The notes: a model not told the origin generated them from the letters alone. DNA of 64,000 nucleotides from Brevibacillus sp042683565 (GCF_042683565.1 NZ_JBHUJW010000018.1:1-64000), one strand, 5' to 3'; counted from the first letter of the stretch, positions 1-8,917 are shown. Numbers and translations are program-made.

Positions 1-51
1 TAGGCACGCCGCCAGCGTTCGTCCTGAGCCAGGATCAAACTCTCCAATAAA
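1..51 (-). rRNA. rrs: 16S ribosomal RNA, 5' end only (partial)
   Basis: On the minus strand the first bases read as the conserved 16S start: GAGAGTTTGATCCTGGCTCA, followed by the GGACGAACGCTGGCGGCG block. The mature 5' end is placed near position 51 by analogy with Bacillus 16S. The gene runs off the left edge of the window, so about 1.5 kb is missing. Confidence 0.97.
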
Positions 52-127
52 GTTTGTTTCTGGTTCATCGCTTTTTCAAGCTGGCAAATCATTAAATGAT
101 AGACTCATCAACGCTTTCGCTGTTCAG

Positions 128-140
128 TTTTCAAAGAGCA
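128..140 (-). promoter_or_regulatory. rRNA leader boxA-like antitermination element
   Basis: The minus strand reads TGCTCTTTGAAAA, about 75 bases before the 16S gene. It matches the boxA-type sequence normally found in Bacillus rRNA leaders, where Nus factors assemble for antitermination. Placement between the promoter and the 16S gene supports the call. Confidence 0.6.
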
Positions 141-162
141 TTTTTTGTCGAACGCTTATTAC

Positions 163-190
163 CTTATCACGTTCGCTACCCTCGAGTCAA
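163..190 (-). promoter_or_regulatory. rRNA operon promoter (sigma-A type)
   Basis: On the minus strand TTGACT (185-190) and GATAAG (163-168) are separated by 16 bases, about 110 bases upstream of the mature 16S end. A near-consensus -35 with a leader containing boxA downstream is the usual arrangement of a Bacillus rrn P2 promoter. A further upstream promoter may lie around 245-300 (TATGAT in an AT-rich stretch), but I could not find a well-spaced -35 for it. Confidence 0.65.
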
Positions 191-524
191 GATCTTTTTT
201 TATCGAAGTTTGCGATCTTTCCTCGTGTTTTGTCATCGCTCGCTGGCGACAAGGAATAATCTATCATATCTAAAAATCGAAATCAAGAGTTAATTTTGAT
301 GGTTATTTATTCCAAGTCGTCCTTCCTGCACGAAGCAACCTTTTTCCCATCCCCATTTTTCATACGCGTAATCTGCTGTGCAGTACCGCTCCTCTCATCC
401 ATGCTGCTCCGTTTCAGCTTGAAAAGGGAGAGCTTGTCGGCATTCTTCTTAAGATCGCGCAAATCTAACGCGAAAAGGCAAAAATCCCCAAATTAACCCG
501 TGATTTTTTAACGGTTTTGAACGG
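191..524. other. Intergenic between his operon and rRNA promoter
   Basis: This 334-base stretch is AT-rich near 191-310, as expected upstream of an rRNA promoter. I see no convincing gene in it. One minus-strand reading of 51 residues starting at a TTG (462) is open but has no usable ribosome binding site. Confidence 0.5.
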
Positions 525-572
525 CAAAGGGGGCGTCTTTCAGTCAAAAATCGACTTTTGAGACAGCCCCCT
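525..572 (-). terminator. Terminator-like hairpin after hisIE
   Basis: The arms AGGGGGC..GTCT and AGAC..GCCCCCT (528-572) pair across a loop, about 22 bases downstream of the hisIE stop. The T-run after it is short, so it is a modest intrinsic terminator for the his operon. Confidence 0.5.
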
Positions 573-593
573 GTCGTAATCAATACATGGCAA

Positions 594-1241
594 TCAACGT
601 CGCCGCTGCAGCTCGTTCAAGACTTGATCCAGCGGCAGCTTTTGCTCCCGCAAGAGGACCAGCAAGTGGAAGATCAGATCGGCGGCTTCGTAGCGAAGTT
701 CTTCGTGGCTGCGGTTTTTCGCCGCGATAATGACCTCCGCTGCTTCTTCGCCTACCTTCTTCAAAATCTTGTCCACGCCTTTTTCAAACAAATACGTCGT
801 GTAGGAGCCTTCCGGACGCTCTGCTTCCCGTGCGGCAATCAGCTGCTCCAGTTCCCCGAGAATGGCAAACCGGTCAGCGGAAACAGGGGCAGACGCCTCC
901 TGTTCTTTGCTCCCCGTCAACTCGCCGGAGAAGCAGCTGTAAGCCCCTGTATGACACGCTGGCCCGTTTGGCACGACTTGTACGACCAGAGCGTCGCCGT
1001 CGCAGTCGTAGCGAATGGAGAGAATCCGCTGGGTATGGCCGGAAGTCGCCCCCTTGTGCCACAGTTCTGCACGCGAGCGGCTCCAGAACCACGTCTCGTT
1101 CGTCTCCAGCGACTTTTGCAGGGACTCCTTGTTCATGTACGCAAGCGTCAACACTTCCTTGCTCACGGCATCCTGCACAATAGCGGGAATGAGGCCATTT
1201 TCATCGAATTTCAACTGTTCCCACGCGATTTGCTCTGTCAT
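594..1241 (-). CDS. hisIE: Bifunctional phosphoribosyl-AMP cyclohydrolase / phosphoribosyl-ATP pyrophosphatase
   Basis: A 215-residue cytoplasmic enzyme catalysing steps 2 and 3 of histidine synthesis (PR-ATP to PR-AMP to ProFAR). The N-terminal HisI half (about 1-115) carries the metal-binding stretch YDCDGDALVVQV and the Cys/His cluster near ACHTGAYSCF. The C-terminal HisE half (about 120-215) has the pyrophosphohydrolase helices with KVGEEAAEVIIAAKN. It is the last gene of the his operon, and its start overlaps the hisF stop by 4 bases, implying coupled translation. Confidence 0.96.
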   Translation of the reverse strand: MTEQIAWEQLKFDENGLIPAIVQDAVSKEVLTLAYMNKESLQKSLETNETWFWSRSRAELWHKGATSGHTQRILSIRYDCDGDALVVQVVPNGPACHTGAYSCFSGELTGSKEQEASAPVSADRFAILGELEQLIAAREAERPEGSYTTYLFEKGVDKILKKVGEEAAEVIIAAKNRSHEELRYEAADLIFHLLVLLREQKLPLDQVLNELQRRR

Positions 1242-1996
1242 GGCCGCACCACAACTCCTTTATCTTGGAGGTACTCTTTCACCGTTTGAATAGAGGTCTC
1301 CTCGTAGTGAAAGATGGAAGCAGCAAGTGCCGCATCCGCCTTTCCTTCTGTCAAAACGTCGTAAAAATGCTCGCGAGAACCGGCGCCGCCGGAAGCAATG
1401 ACCGGGATGCCGACCGCTTCGGATACCCGTCTGGTCAACTCGAGGCCAAAGCCCTTTTTCTCTCCGTCGTCGTCCATGCTGGTCAAAAGGATTTCCCCTG
1501 CTCCCAGCGCTTCCGCTTCCTGCGCCCAGGCGATGACATCTCTGCCCGTCGCATTGCGTCCGCCGTGCGTGTACACTTCCCACCGTTCTCCGCCTACGTT
1601 GCGGGCATCGATTGCGACGACGATACATTGGGAGCCGAATACAGTCGCCCCTTCGCGAATCAGCTCCGGCCGCAGCACAGCCGCCGTGTTCAGCGAGATT
1701 TTGTCCGCCCCTGCGCGCAGGATGCGCTTCATGTCGTCGACGCTGTTGATGCCGCCGCCGACCGTAAACGGGATGGTGATGTTCGCTGCTGTTCGCTCGA
1801 TGACATCGACCATCGTTTTGCGGCCTTCATGGGAAGCGGAAATATCGAGGAAGACGAGCTCATCCGCCCGCTCCTCGCTGTATTTTTTGGCGAGCTCCAC
1901 CGGGTCACCCGCATCGCGCAGCCCGACGAACTGCACGCCTTTGACGACCCGTCCGTCTTTTACGTCCAGGCACGGAATAATTCGTTTGGCCAGCAT
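1238..1996 (-). CDS. hisF: Imidazole glycerol phosphate synthase, cyclase subunit
   Basis: A 252-residue TIM-barrel subunit that uses ammonia delivered by HisH to convert PRFAR into imidazole-glycerol phosphate and AICAR. It opens with the typical MLAKRIIPCLDVKDGRVVKG, containing the catalytic Asp of CLDVKDG; a second catalytic Asp lies in LLTSMDDDG. An in-frame GTG lies 3 codons upstream (2005). The ATG at 1996 is chosen because it matches the family start and has GGGGGAG about 10 bases before it. It directly follows hisA. Confidence 0.96.
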   Translation of the reverse strand: MLAKRIIPCLDVKDGRVVKGVQFVGLRDAGDPVELAKKYSEERADELVFLDISASHEGRKTMVDVIERTAANITIPFTVGGGINSVDDMKRILRAGADKISLNTAAVLRPELIREGATVFGSQCIVVAIDARNVGGERWEVYTHGGRNATGRDVIAWAQEAEALGAGEILLTSMDDDGEKKGFGLELTRRVSEAVGIPVIASGGAGSREHFYDVLTEGKADAALAASIFHYEETSIQTVKEYLQDKGVVVRP

Positions 1997-1997
1997 C

Positions 1998-2735
1998 CTA
2001 CACACGCTCCCCCATGCGATTCAGCGCCTCTTCCAAGGTGAAGGCGTCCGTGTACAACGCCTTGCCTACGATAGCACCGGTGACTCCATCCTGTTCATGC
2101 GCAGAGAGCGCAAGCAGGTCGTCGAGGTTGCTGACGCCGCCAGATGCGATGACAGACTTGCCCGTTGCGACAGCCAAGGCCGTAATTTCCTCCACATTGG
2201 GGCCGGTCAGCGTACCGTCGCGGGCGATGTCCGTGTAAATAAACGTCGTTGCCCCATACGACACGAGCTTTTTCGCCAGCTCTGTCGCGGACACGTCCGT
2301 CGTATTCAGCCAGCCGCGCGTCGCCACCATGCCGTTGCGGCAATCGAGCCCGATCGCGATCTTGTCCCCGTACTTCTGCAAAATGCGCCGGGTAAACGGC
2401 TCGTCTTCGATCGCCGCCGTCCCGACGATGACTCTCGCCACGCCCGCCTCCAAGTAATCGGCGATCTGCTCCTCCGTCCGAATCCCGCCTCCCACCTGGA
2501 CAGGCACCGAAATCGTTCGAGCGATTTCCTTGATGATTTCCGCATTGGCGGGCTTTCCTTCCTTGGCTCCGTCGAGATCGACCAGATGCACCCAGTCGGC
2601 TCCTTGCGCTACCCAACGCTTTGCCATTTCTAATGGAGAGTCCGCGTACACGGTTTCCTTGGCGTAATCCCCCTGGAACAGCCGGACGCATTTGCCTCCG
2701 CGAATATCAATCGCCGGATAAATGATAAAACTCAT
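1998..2735 (-). CDS. hisA: ProFAR isomerase
   Basis: A 245-residue TIM barrel that opens the aminoaldose ring of ProFAR to give PRFAR, step 4 of histidine synthesis. The N-terminal strand IIYPAIDIRGGKCVRLFQGD holds the catalytic Asp of AIDI. The second-half Asp lies in IYTDIARDGTLTGPN, and the phosphate-binding loops GGGIRT and ASGGVSN are clear. Its ATG overlaps the hisH stop by 4 bases. Confidence 0.96.
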   Translation of the reverse strand: MSFIIYPAIDIRGGKCVRLFQGDYAKETVYADSPLEMAKRWVAQGADWVHLVDLDGAKEGKPANAEIIKEIARTISVPVQVGGGIRTEEQIADYLEAGVARVIVGTAAIEDEPFTRRILQKYGDKIAIGLDCRNGMVATRGWLNTTDVSATELAKKLVSYGATTFIYTDIARDGTLTGPNVEEITALAVATGKSVIASGGVSNLDDLLALSAHEQDGVTGAIVGKALYTDAFTLEEALNRMGERV

Positions 2736-3349
2736 GCCATGACCCCCTCACACTGTACGGCAAAATTGCGCAGCAGGCGCATCCCGGTCTCTCCGCTCTT
2801 TTCCGGGTGGAATTGCATGCCGAATACGTTGTCCCGCCCTGCGATTGCAGTCACATCCTGATGGTAGTCGGTGGTCGCCAGCAATTCCTCTGCATTCGCG
2901 ACCTGCACGTGGTAGGAATGGACAAAGTAGACGTAGTCGCCCGATTTCACGCCATCGAACAGCCAATGCTCCGCCCGCAGTTGCAGTTGATTCCAGCCCA
3001 TGTGCGGAATCTTGTAGTCGCCAGCGAAACGGACGACTTCTCCGCCGAGCAGCCCCAGCCCGATGTGCTCGCCGTGCTCCGCGCTTTTGCCAAACAGCAG
3101 CTGCATCCCCAGGCAAATGCCCAGGATCGGACGGCCCGTCGCGGCATAATCGTGGATCGCTGACTCCAAGCCCAGTTCGCGGATGTTCGCGATCGCATCG
3201 CCGAACGCTCCCACGCCGGGCAGAATCAGCCCGCTGTATTCACGAAGCCGCTCGGGCTGGGCTACAAAGTCATAGGAATAGCCCAGACGCTCCAACGCTT
3301 TGCTCAAGCTGTACAGATTGCCCATGCCGTAGTCGATAATGCCGATCAT
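2732..3349 (-). CDS. hisH: Imidazole glycerol phosphate synthase, glutaminase subunit
   Basis: A 205-residue class I glutamine amidotransferase that feeds ammonia to HisF. The nucleophile Cys lies in PILGICLGMQLLF, and the His-x-Glu pair in GMQFHPEKS. The open frame runs 26 codons further upstream, but MIGIIDYGMGNLYSL is the standard family start (ATG at 3349), lying 1 base beyond the hisB stop. Same operon as the other his genes. Confidence 0.96.
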   Translation of the reverse strand: MIGIIDYGMGNLYSLSKALERLGYSYDFVAQPERLREYSGLILPGVGAFGDAIANIRELGLESAIHDYAATGRPILGICLGMQLLFGKSAEHGEHIGLGLLGGEVVRFAGDYKIPHMGWNQLQLRAEHWLFDGVKSGDYVYFVHSYHVQVANAEELLATTDYHQDVTAIAGRDNVFGMQFHPEKSGETGMRLLRNFAVQCEGVMA

Positions 3350-3350
3350 G

Positions 3351-3950
3351 CTACAAAACCCCTTTGGTGGACGGGACCCCTTTGACGCGCGGGTCGATCG
3401 TCGTCGCTTCATCCAGCGCACGGCCAAGTGCCTTGAAGATCGCTTCGATCATGTGGTGGGTGTTGTGTCCGTAGTGCAGGATCACGTGCAGGTTGATTCT
3501 GGCCTCCAGCGCGAATTTCCACAAAAACTCGTGCACCAGCTCCGTCGGGAATTGCCCGACCACGTTGGATGGGTAGGTCGCCCGGTACTCCAGATGCGGG
3601 CGGTTGCTGATGTCGATCACGACTTGGGCCAGCGCATCGTCCATCGGGACAAAGGCGTTGCCGTAGCGCTTGATCCCTTTTTTGTCCCCGAGCGCCTCAC
3701 GCAAGGCATGCCCCAGGCAAATGCCGATGTCCTCGACGGTGTGGTGGTAGTCGATCTCGATGTCGCCCTTCGCTTTGACGGTCAGATCAAAGTGCCCGTG
3801 CCGCGTAAACAGGTCCAGCATATGGTCGAGAAAAGGAACGCCGGAGTCCTGCTTGCTCTCTCCCGCCCCGTCGATGCCAAAGGAAAGGGCGATTTGTGTC
3901 TCGTTGGTGTTGCGCTCGATCCTGGCTGTACGCTTTTGCAACTCACTCAT
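3351..3950 (-). CDS. hisB: Imidazoleglycerol-phosphate dehydratase
   Basis: A 199-residue Mn-dependent dehydratase (step 6). Two repeated halves carry the metal-binding motifs DHMLDLFTRHG, DYHHTVED, and the later HHMIEAIFKALGRALDEA. It is the monofunctional form without the phosphatase domain seen in enterobacterial HisB. The ATG overlaps the hisD stop by 4 bases. Confidence 0.97.
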   Translation of the reverse strand: MSELQKRTARIERNTNETQIALSFGIDGAGESKQDSGVPFLDHMLDLFTRHGHFDLTVKAKGDIEIDYHHTVEDIGICLGHALREALGDKKGIKRYGNAFVPMDDALAQVVIDISNRPHLEYRATYPSNVVGQFPTELVHEFLWKFALEARINLHVILHYGHNTHHMIEAIFKALGRALDEATTIDPRVKGVPSTKGVL

Positions 3951-5248
3951 CTACTGTCACGCTCCTGCTCTTCTTCGCGATCAAAGTCTCGTAGTCTTTC
4001 GGCAATCGCCCGTCCATGTGCAGCCAGCCCTTCCTGCTCGGCTAGCGCCACGATTTTGCGTCCATTCTCCCGCAAATCGCGCTTGCTGTAGGAAACGACG
4101 CTCGATTTTTTGATGAAGTCATCGACAGACAGCGGCGACGAAAAACGCGCAGTGCCATTCGTCGGAATGACGTGATTGGTGCCGGCGAAGTAGTCGCCCA
4201 CTGGCTCTGAGCTGTACGGCCCGAGGAAAATCGCTCCGGCGTTTTCCACCTTGCCGAGATGCTCGAATGGCTCCGCAATCATAATCTCCAAATGTTCGGG
4301 AGCGATCCGGTTGATGGCCGCAAAGCCTTCCTCCAGATCGTCGACAACCAGAATGGCGCCAAAGTCGCGAATGGCAGCCTCTGCTACCTGGCGGCGCGGC
4401 AGATCGGCCAGTTGGCGCTCCACCTCTGTTGCCACTTCTTCTGCCAGCTTCTGCGATGTAGTCACGAGGATCGCAGCCGCCATCGGATCGTGCTCGGCCT
4501 GTGACAGCAGGTCAGCCGCTACGTAGCGCGGATTGGCGGTGTCGTCAGCCAGCACCGCGATCTCGCTCGGCCCTGCCACCATGTCGATGCTCACCAGCCC
4601 GAACACTTCCCGCTTCGCCAACGCGACGAAAATATTACCGGGACCGACGATCTTGTCGACGGCCTTGATCTGCTTCGTGCCGTAAGTGAGCGCCGCAATC
4701 GCCTGCGCCCCGCCGACCTTGTAAATCTCCTTCACGCCTGCAATTCTCGCCGCCACGAGGATAGCCGGATTGATTTTGCCGTCTCGTCCCGGCGGCGTCG
4801 TGATGACCACTTCCGGCACGCCTGCGATTTTCGCCGGAATGGCATTCATCAGCACACTGGACGGATAAGCCGCCGTTCCGCCCGGCACGTACAGCCCTGC
4901 GCGTTTCAAGGGACGCACGATCTGACCGAGCAGCGTCCCGCTCTCTTTCGTGGTGAACCACGACTGGCGCACTTGCCGTTGATGAAAATCCCGGATGTTT
5001 TCTGCCGCTTCTGCCAAAGCTGCCGTGACTTCCGGCGAAACTTGGGCGCTAGCCTCCGCAAATTCTTCCTCACTCACGAGAAACTGCTCCAAACGCACGC
5101 CGTCGAACCGCTCGGTATAGTCGCGCAGCGCTTCGTCTCCCCGCTCCTGCACGTCCGCGAGAATCGCCTTGACCGCTTCCTGCTGTTCCTTTGTTCCGGA
5201 GCCTACCGACCGTTTTCCGTCGAACTGACTGGCTGACATGATGCGCAT
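3947..5248 (-). CDS. hisD: Histidinol dehydrogenase
   Basis: A 433-residue Zn- and NAD-dependent enzyme doing the last two oxidations from histidinol to histidine. Seen: YVPGGTAAYPSSVLMNAIPA, the active-site region DMVAGPSEIAV, LLSQAEHDPMA with Glu/His catalytic residues, and GTNHVIPTNGTARF near the end. ATG 5248 has GAGGTGA seven bases upstream. A second Met three codons on is possible but less well spaced. Confidence 0.97.
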   Translation of the reverse strand: MRIMSASQFDGKRSVGSGTKEQQEAVKAILADVQERGDEALRDYTERFDGVRLEQFLVSEEEFAEASAQVSPEVTAALAEAAENIRDFHQRQVRQSWFTTKESGTLLGQIVRPLKRAGLYVPGGTAAYPSSVLMNAIPAKIAGVPEVVITTPPGRDGKINPAILVAARIAGVKEIYKVGGAQAIAALTYGTKQIKAVDKIVGPGNIFVALAKREVFGLVSIDMVAGPSEIAVLADDTANPRYVAADLLSQAEHDPMAAAILVTTSQKLAEEVATEVERQLADLPRRQVAEAAIRDFGAILVVDDLEEGFAAINRIAPEHLEIMIAEPFEHLGKVENAGAIFLGPYSSEPVGDYFAGTNHVIPTNGTARFSSPLSVDDFIKKSSVVSYSKRDLRENGRKIVALAEQEGLAAHGRAIAERLRDFDREEEQERDSR

Positions 5249-5283
5249 CCCTGTGTCACCTCTCCACTTTTCTCTCTGCCCTG

Positions 5284-5931
5284 CTACGCTTTTTTCGGGA
5301 TGACTTCGAGAAACTTGCCCGCAATGTCATCCACCGCTTCGCTCTTCATCCGATAGCTTGCCCGATTGGCAATCAGCCGCGTCGTAATTTCGCAAATATG
5401 CTCCAGCTCCACGAGCCCGTTTTCTTTCAACGTCCGCCCGGTCGAAACGATGTCGACGATGCGATCTGCCAGCCCGATCATCGGAGCCAGCTCCACCGAG
5501 CCGTTCAGCTTGATGACCTCCACCTGCTGGCCTTGCTCGCGAAAGTAACGGGAGGCGATCTTCGGATATTTGGTTGCAACCCGCGGCGCCTCCGTCGGCT
5601 TCCAGTCCGGCATCCCCGCCACCATCATCCGGCAGTACCCGATCTGCAAATCGAGCAGTTCGTACACATCGCGCTCTTCCTCCAGCAGGACATCCTTTCC
5701 TACCACCCCGACATCGGCCACGCCGTATTCGACATAGGTAGGAACATCCGTGGGCTTTGCCAAAATGAACTCCAGACTGGCATTCTCGACCGGGATCACC
5801 AGCTTGCGGGAGTCTTGCAGCTCTGCCGTCACCTGAAGGCCAGCCTGCTGCAAAAAGTGGACCGCTTCTTCAAAAATCCGCCCCTTCGGCATGGCGATCG
5901 TCAGTTTTTGTGAAAGATCGGAAAAACCCAT
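5284..5931 (-). CDS. hisG: ATP phosphoribosyltransferase, short form
   Basis: A 215-residue catalytic subunit that condenses ATP and PRPP, the first step of histidine synthesis. It is the short HisG form that lacks the C-terminal regulatory domain and therefore needs HisZ, encoded just upstream. Typical stretches are LTIAMPKGRIFEEAV, GVADVGVVGKDVL and the PRPP loop DIVSTGRTLKENGL. Confidence 0.96.
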   Translation of the reverse strand: MGFSDLSQKLTIAMPKGRIFEEAVHFLQQAGLQVTAELQDSRKLVIPVENASLEFILAKPTDVPTYVEYGVADVGVVGKDVLLEEERDVYELLDLQIGYCRMMVAGMPDWKPTEAPRVATKYPKIASRYFREQGQQVEVIKLNGSVELAPMIGLADRIVDIVSTGRTLKENGLVELEHICEITTRLIANRASYRMKSEAVDDIAGKFLEVIPKKA

Positions 5932-5934
5932 TCC

Positions 5935-7110
5935 CTATTCCCCCTGTTTCGTCAAGCAAATGACCTTGCTGTAGGAAGTCCCCGGAAGGCTCTCGGCCTC
6001 TTCCCGACTGCCTACAAGCCGGGTCACGACCACGAGTCCGTCCGCCCGCAGCAGCTGCGCCTCGGCCAGCGCATCTGTCCGCCGCTCCTCCGTATAGCAC
6101 AGCAGAACACGAGCGGCAGGCGGGCTGTCCATGGCAGGTGTCACCATCAGCAAGCGGTCCATTTTGATCGCAAAGCCTGTCGCATGAGCCGGACGGCCAA
6201 ACTGCGCCAACAGATGGTCGTACCGTCCGCCCCCCAGCAGGGGCGAGCCCAGGTCCGCCGCATAGCCTTCAAAAACGACGCCAGTATAGTAGTTCAGGTT
6301 GATAATCAGATTAAAATCCAGCAGCAAGTCGTCCGTCACGCCGTACGCTTCCAGAGCTTCCCACAGCGACGCGATCGTTTCGACCGCCCTTCTCGCCTTT
6401 CCGTTCTCCGTAAGAGTCCGGGCTTCGTCGATCTTGTTTTTGCCGCCGCGCAATCGCAGCAGGACCTCGAGCCGTTCTTTCGCTTCCGGAGCCAGTTCCA
6501 GTGTAGACAACAACTGGCGGAATCCGACGAAATCCCGTTCCACGAGGAATTGCCGGAACTGATTGCGAACCTGCTCGTCCTCGACCCATTCCTCCAGCAG
6601 CCCATCTACGAAATCTACGTGTCCGATAGCGATGCGAAAAGTCTCCACTCCTGCCGCCCGCAGACAAAACACCGCGAGGGCAATCGCTTCGGCATCGGCA
6701 TCGACGGACGCATCGCCGATCAGCTCGATCCCGGTCTGGAAAAACTCTGCATTGCGTCCGGCTTCCTTTTCCTGCGCCCGGAACACGTTCGCCTGGTAGA
6801 ACAGGCGCAACGGCAAAGGAACGTTTTTATATAGGGAGGATACGACACGGGCAATCGGCGCCGTCATATCCGGACGCAGCACCACCGTATGTCCCTGTTT
6901 ATCCAATAGACGAAACATTCGGTCCGTCAACGTCGCGCTGGCCGCCCCTACGGTGTCGTAATATTCCAGTGACGGCGTGGAGATCTCTTCATACCCCCAG
7001 CGCTCGATGCATTGGCGCAGCGCCCGTTCCAAATGCCGTTGTTTGGCGAGTGAATCCGGCAAAATGTCCCGCATTCCCAACGGTTTTTCAAATCCCAACG
7101 GCTTTGCCAT
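5935..7110 (-). CDS. hisZ: ATP phosphoribosyltransferase regulatory subunit (HisRS paralogue)
   Basis: A 391-residue class II aminoacyl-tRNA-synthetase-like protein that pairs with short HisG and confers allosteric control by histidine. Motif-like segments include PLGMRDILPD, VVLRPDMTAPIAR and GVVFEGYAADLGSPLLGGGRYD. The ATG at 7110 is preferred because GGAGGG lies 7 bases before it. An upstream ATG at 7125 overlaps that binding site. It is the first gene of the his operon, next to yvoF as in Bacillus. Confidence 0.94.
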   Translation of the reverse strand: MAKPLGFEKPLGMRDILPDSLAKQRHLERALRQCIERWGYEEISTPSLEYYDTVGAASATLTDRMFRLLDKQGHTVVLRPDMTAPIARVVSSLYKNVPLPLRLFYQANVFRAQEKEAGRNAEFFQTGIELIGDASVDADAEAIALAVFCLRAAGVETFRIAIGHVDFVDGLLEEWVEDEQVRNQFRQFLVERDFVGFRQLLSTLELAPEAKERLEVLLRLRGGKNKIDEARTLTENGKARRAVETIASLWEALEAYGVTDDLLLDFNLIINLNYYTGVVFEGYAADLGSPLLGGGRYDHLLAQFGRPAHATGFAIKMDRLLMVTPAMDSPPAARVLLCYTEERRTDALAEAQLLRADGLVVVTRLVGSREEAESLPGTSYSKVICLTKQGE

Positions 7111-7177
7111 CGCATTTCCCTCCATCGCTCGCGCTTTACTCTGCTAATATGGTAGTAAACTAAAGTGTTATGAAGAA

Positions 7178-7205
7178 GCGTACCACGTAAACTCGGAGTG
7201 GTCAA
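7178..7205 (-). promoter_or_regulatory. Probable his operon promoter
   Basis: On the minus strand TTGACC (7200-7205) and TACGCT (7178-7183) are separated by 17 bases, about 70 bases before the hisZ start. No T-box or histidine attenuator peptide is evident in the 7111-7388 interval. Confidence 0.45.
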
Positions 7206-7320
7206 CATCGCTGAGAATAGTCGGAAAATTCTACTTTACACAGTGAGCATGCCCAAAATGCGGCTGCGTCACACTTATGGTCCAATATCAGAAAACACGA
7301 CCGTACCTCCGTCATTGGCT

Positions 7321-7361
7321 GAGCAGAAAAGGGAGCCTGCCATGAAGCAGCAGCCCCCCTC
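7321..7361 (-). terminator. Probable terminator after the yvoF-like gene
   Basis: On the minus strand an imperfect GC-rich stem (GGGGGGCTGCTGC pairing with GGCAGGCTCCC) is followed by TTTTCTG. It lies about 28 bases beyond the acetyltransferase stop and before the his promoter. Confidence 0.5.
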
Positions 7362-7388
7362 GTATAACCTTCCCCGTCTACTTTCTTT

Positions 7389-7889
7389 CTATTCGTCGCC
7401 CGCCTGCATAGCACTGCGGATAATCTGCATAGGATTGCCCCCCACAAAAGCTCCTGCCGGCACATCTTTATGGACGACGGTTCCTGCCGCTACGACCGCT
7501 CCCTTGCCGATGGTCACGCCGGGCAAGATGGTCGAATTCGCCCCTACCAGCACATTGTCTTCGATGCGGACTTCCCCCAGCCGGTATTCCTCCACCAGGT
7601 ATTCATGGGCGAGAATCGTCGTGTTGTAGCCGATGACGCAGTTGCGGCCGATCTTGATCAGCTCGGGAAACATGATGTCCATCATGACCATCAAGGCCAC
7701 GGCGCTGTGCTGCCCTACCTCCATCCGCAGAAAGGTGCGGTACAGCCAGTTCTTCCAGGACAAGAACGGCGTATACCTCGCCAGCTGGATCACGACAAAG
7801 TTTTTCATGACTTTCCAAAAGCTCACCGTCCGATACAACTGCCACAGCGGGTTGGCGCCTTGAACGGGATAACGCGTCGTCTTTCTCAT
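7389..7889 (-). CDS. yvoF: Left-handed beta-helix acetyltransferase (YvoF-like)
   Basis: A 166-residue hexapeptide-repeat O-acetyltransferase. From about residue 70 the repeats are visible (IGRNCVIGYN, VRIEDNVLVGANSTILPGV, IGKGAVVAAGTVVHKDVPAG), with the family ending AFVGGNP. The acceptor is unknown. The gene follows hprK by 24 bases and precedes hisZ. The B. subtilis neighbours lgt and ppaX, normally between hprK and yvoF, are absent here. Confidence 0.85.
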   Translation of the reverse strand: MRKTTRYPVQGANPLWQLYRTVSFWKVMKNFVVIQLARYTPFLSWKNWLYRTFLRMEVGQHSAVALMVMMDIMFPELIKIGRNCVIGYNTTILAHEYLVEEYRLGEVRIEDNVLVGANSTILPGVTIGKGAVVAAGTVVHKDVPAGAFVGGNPMQIIRSAMQAGDE

Positions 7890-7913
7890 CAGATGTTCTC
7901 CTTCTTTTCCTCA

Positions 7914-8843
7914 CTACAAATCGGAATCTTCGAGAATGGCATCCGACTGTTTGCGCGAGAAGTGAACCGCCGCATTGTAGCCCATCCGTTTCAGGCGGAA
8001 GTTCATCGCCGCCACTTCGATGATGACTGCCAGGTTGCGGCCAGGGCGAACCGGCACGGTAATAATCGGGATATCCGTATCCATGATTTTCAGTGTTTCC
8101 TCGTCCAATCCGAGACGCTCGTACATTTTTTGCGGCTCCCACAGCTCCAGCTGCACGACCATTTCAATATTTTTCACATTCCGCACAGCGCCGGCGCCGA
8201 ACATGGTCATGACGTTGATAATCCCTACCCCGCGGATTTCCAGCAGGTGCTGAATCAGCTCGGGCGCACTGCCGCTCAACTGCCCAGACTGCGTCTGCCG
8301 GATTTCCACCGCATCATCGGCCACGAGGCGATGCCCGCGCTTGACCAGCTCCAGCGCCGCCTCGCTTTTCCCGATTCCGCTGGAGCCCATGATCAGGACG
8401 CCCACGCCGTAAATATCCGTGAGCACGCCGTGAATGGTCGTCGTCGGTGCCAGGCGGTTTTCGAGGAAGTTCGTCATTTTGCCGACCAATGTCGTCGTAG
8501 CCAGCGGAGAATGCAGGATCGGAACCCCGTGTTCGTTGGACACCTCGATCATTTCCTCCGGCACCGGCTGATTGCGAGTCACGCAAAAGCACGGCGTCTG
8601 CCCCTGCATGAGAAAATGCATTCGCTCAAGCCGCTTCTCCCGGTCGAGAGTCTGAAAAAAGTTGATTTCGGTCAATCCAAAGATCTGGATGCGCTCACCC
8701 GCATAATACGAATAGTAACCTGCCAGTTGCAGCCCCGGTCTGCTCAGGTCGGTTACGGTAATCTCTCGCCCCAGGCCTTCTTCGCCGCTAAGGACCGCCA
8801 TATTGAAATGTTCGGCGAGATGGCTGACATTCGTCTTTCGCAT
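7914..8843 (-). CDS. hprK: HPr kinase/phosphorylase
   Basis: A 310-residue bifunctional enzyme that phosphorylates HPr on Ser46 and removes the phosphate, controlling carbon catabolite repression. The N-terminal domain starts MRKTNVSHLAEHF. The catalytic domain has the P-loop GSSGIGKS at residues 153-160 and the HprK signature EIRGVGIINVMTMFGAGAVR. The open frame continues 58 codons upstream, but the ATG at 8843 is the family start with AGGGGG before it. Confidence 0.97.
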   Translation of the reverse strand: MRKTNVSHLAEHFNMAVLSGEEGLGREITVTDLSRPGLQLAGYYSYYAGERIQIFGLTEINFFQTLDREKRLERMHFLMQGQTPCFCVTRNQPVPEEMIEVSNEHGVPILHSPLATTTLVGKMTNFLENRLAPTTTIHGVLTDIYGVGVLIMGSSGIGKSEAALELVKRGHRLVADDAVEIRQTQSGQLSGSAPELIQHLLEIRGVGIINVMTMFGAGAVRNVKNIEMVVQLELWEPQKMYERLGLDEETLKIMDTDIPIITVPVRPGRNLAVIIEVAAMNFRLKRMGYNAAVHFSRKQSDAILEDSDL

Positions 8844-8888
8844 GTGTTTCCCCCTACCTTGGGATTTCCGTCCCGTTTGTGTACCTCT

Positions 8889-8917
8889 ATTGTAGCGAAG
8901 GGGCCTGCCTGCGACAA
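8889..8917 (-). promoter_or_regulatory. Probable hprK promoter
   Basis: On the minus strand TTGTCG (8912-8917) and TACAAT (8889-8894) are separated by 17 bases, 46 bases before the hprK ATG. Confidence 0.5.

Noticed and set aside
307..462. 51-residue Lys-rich minus-strand frame with a TTG start between hisIE and the rRNA promoter
   Set aside because: There is no ribosome binding site before the TTG, no recognisable motif, and it lies in the rRNA upstream region; chance is more likely.
1398..2633. 411-residue plus-strand frame across hisF and hisA; also 16801-18282 and 18931-20658 across uvrA/uvrB
   Set aside because: Antisense shadows of confirmed genes with no binding sites or family features.
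7111..7388. Possible T-box or histidine attenuator before hisZ
   Set aside because: No T-box core such as GGTGG-ACCGCG and no His-codon leader peptide were found.
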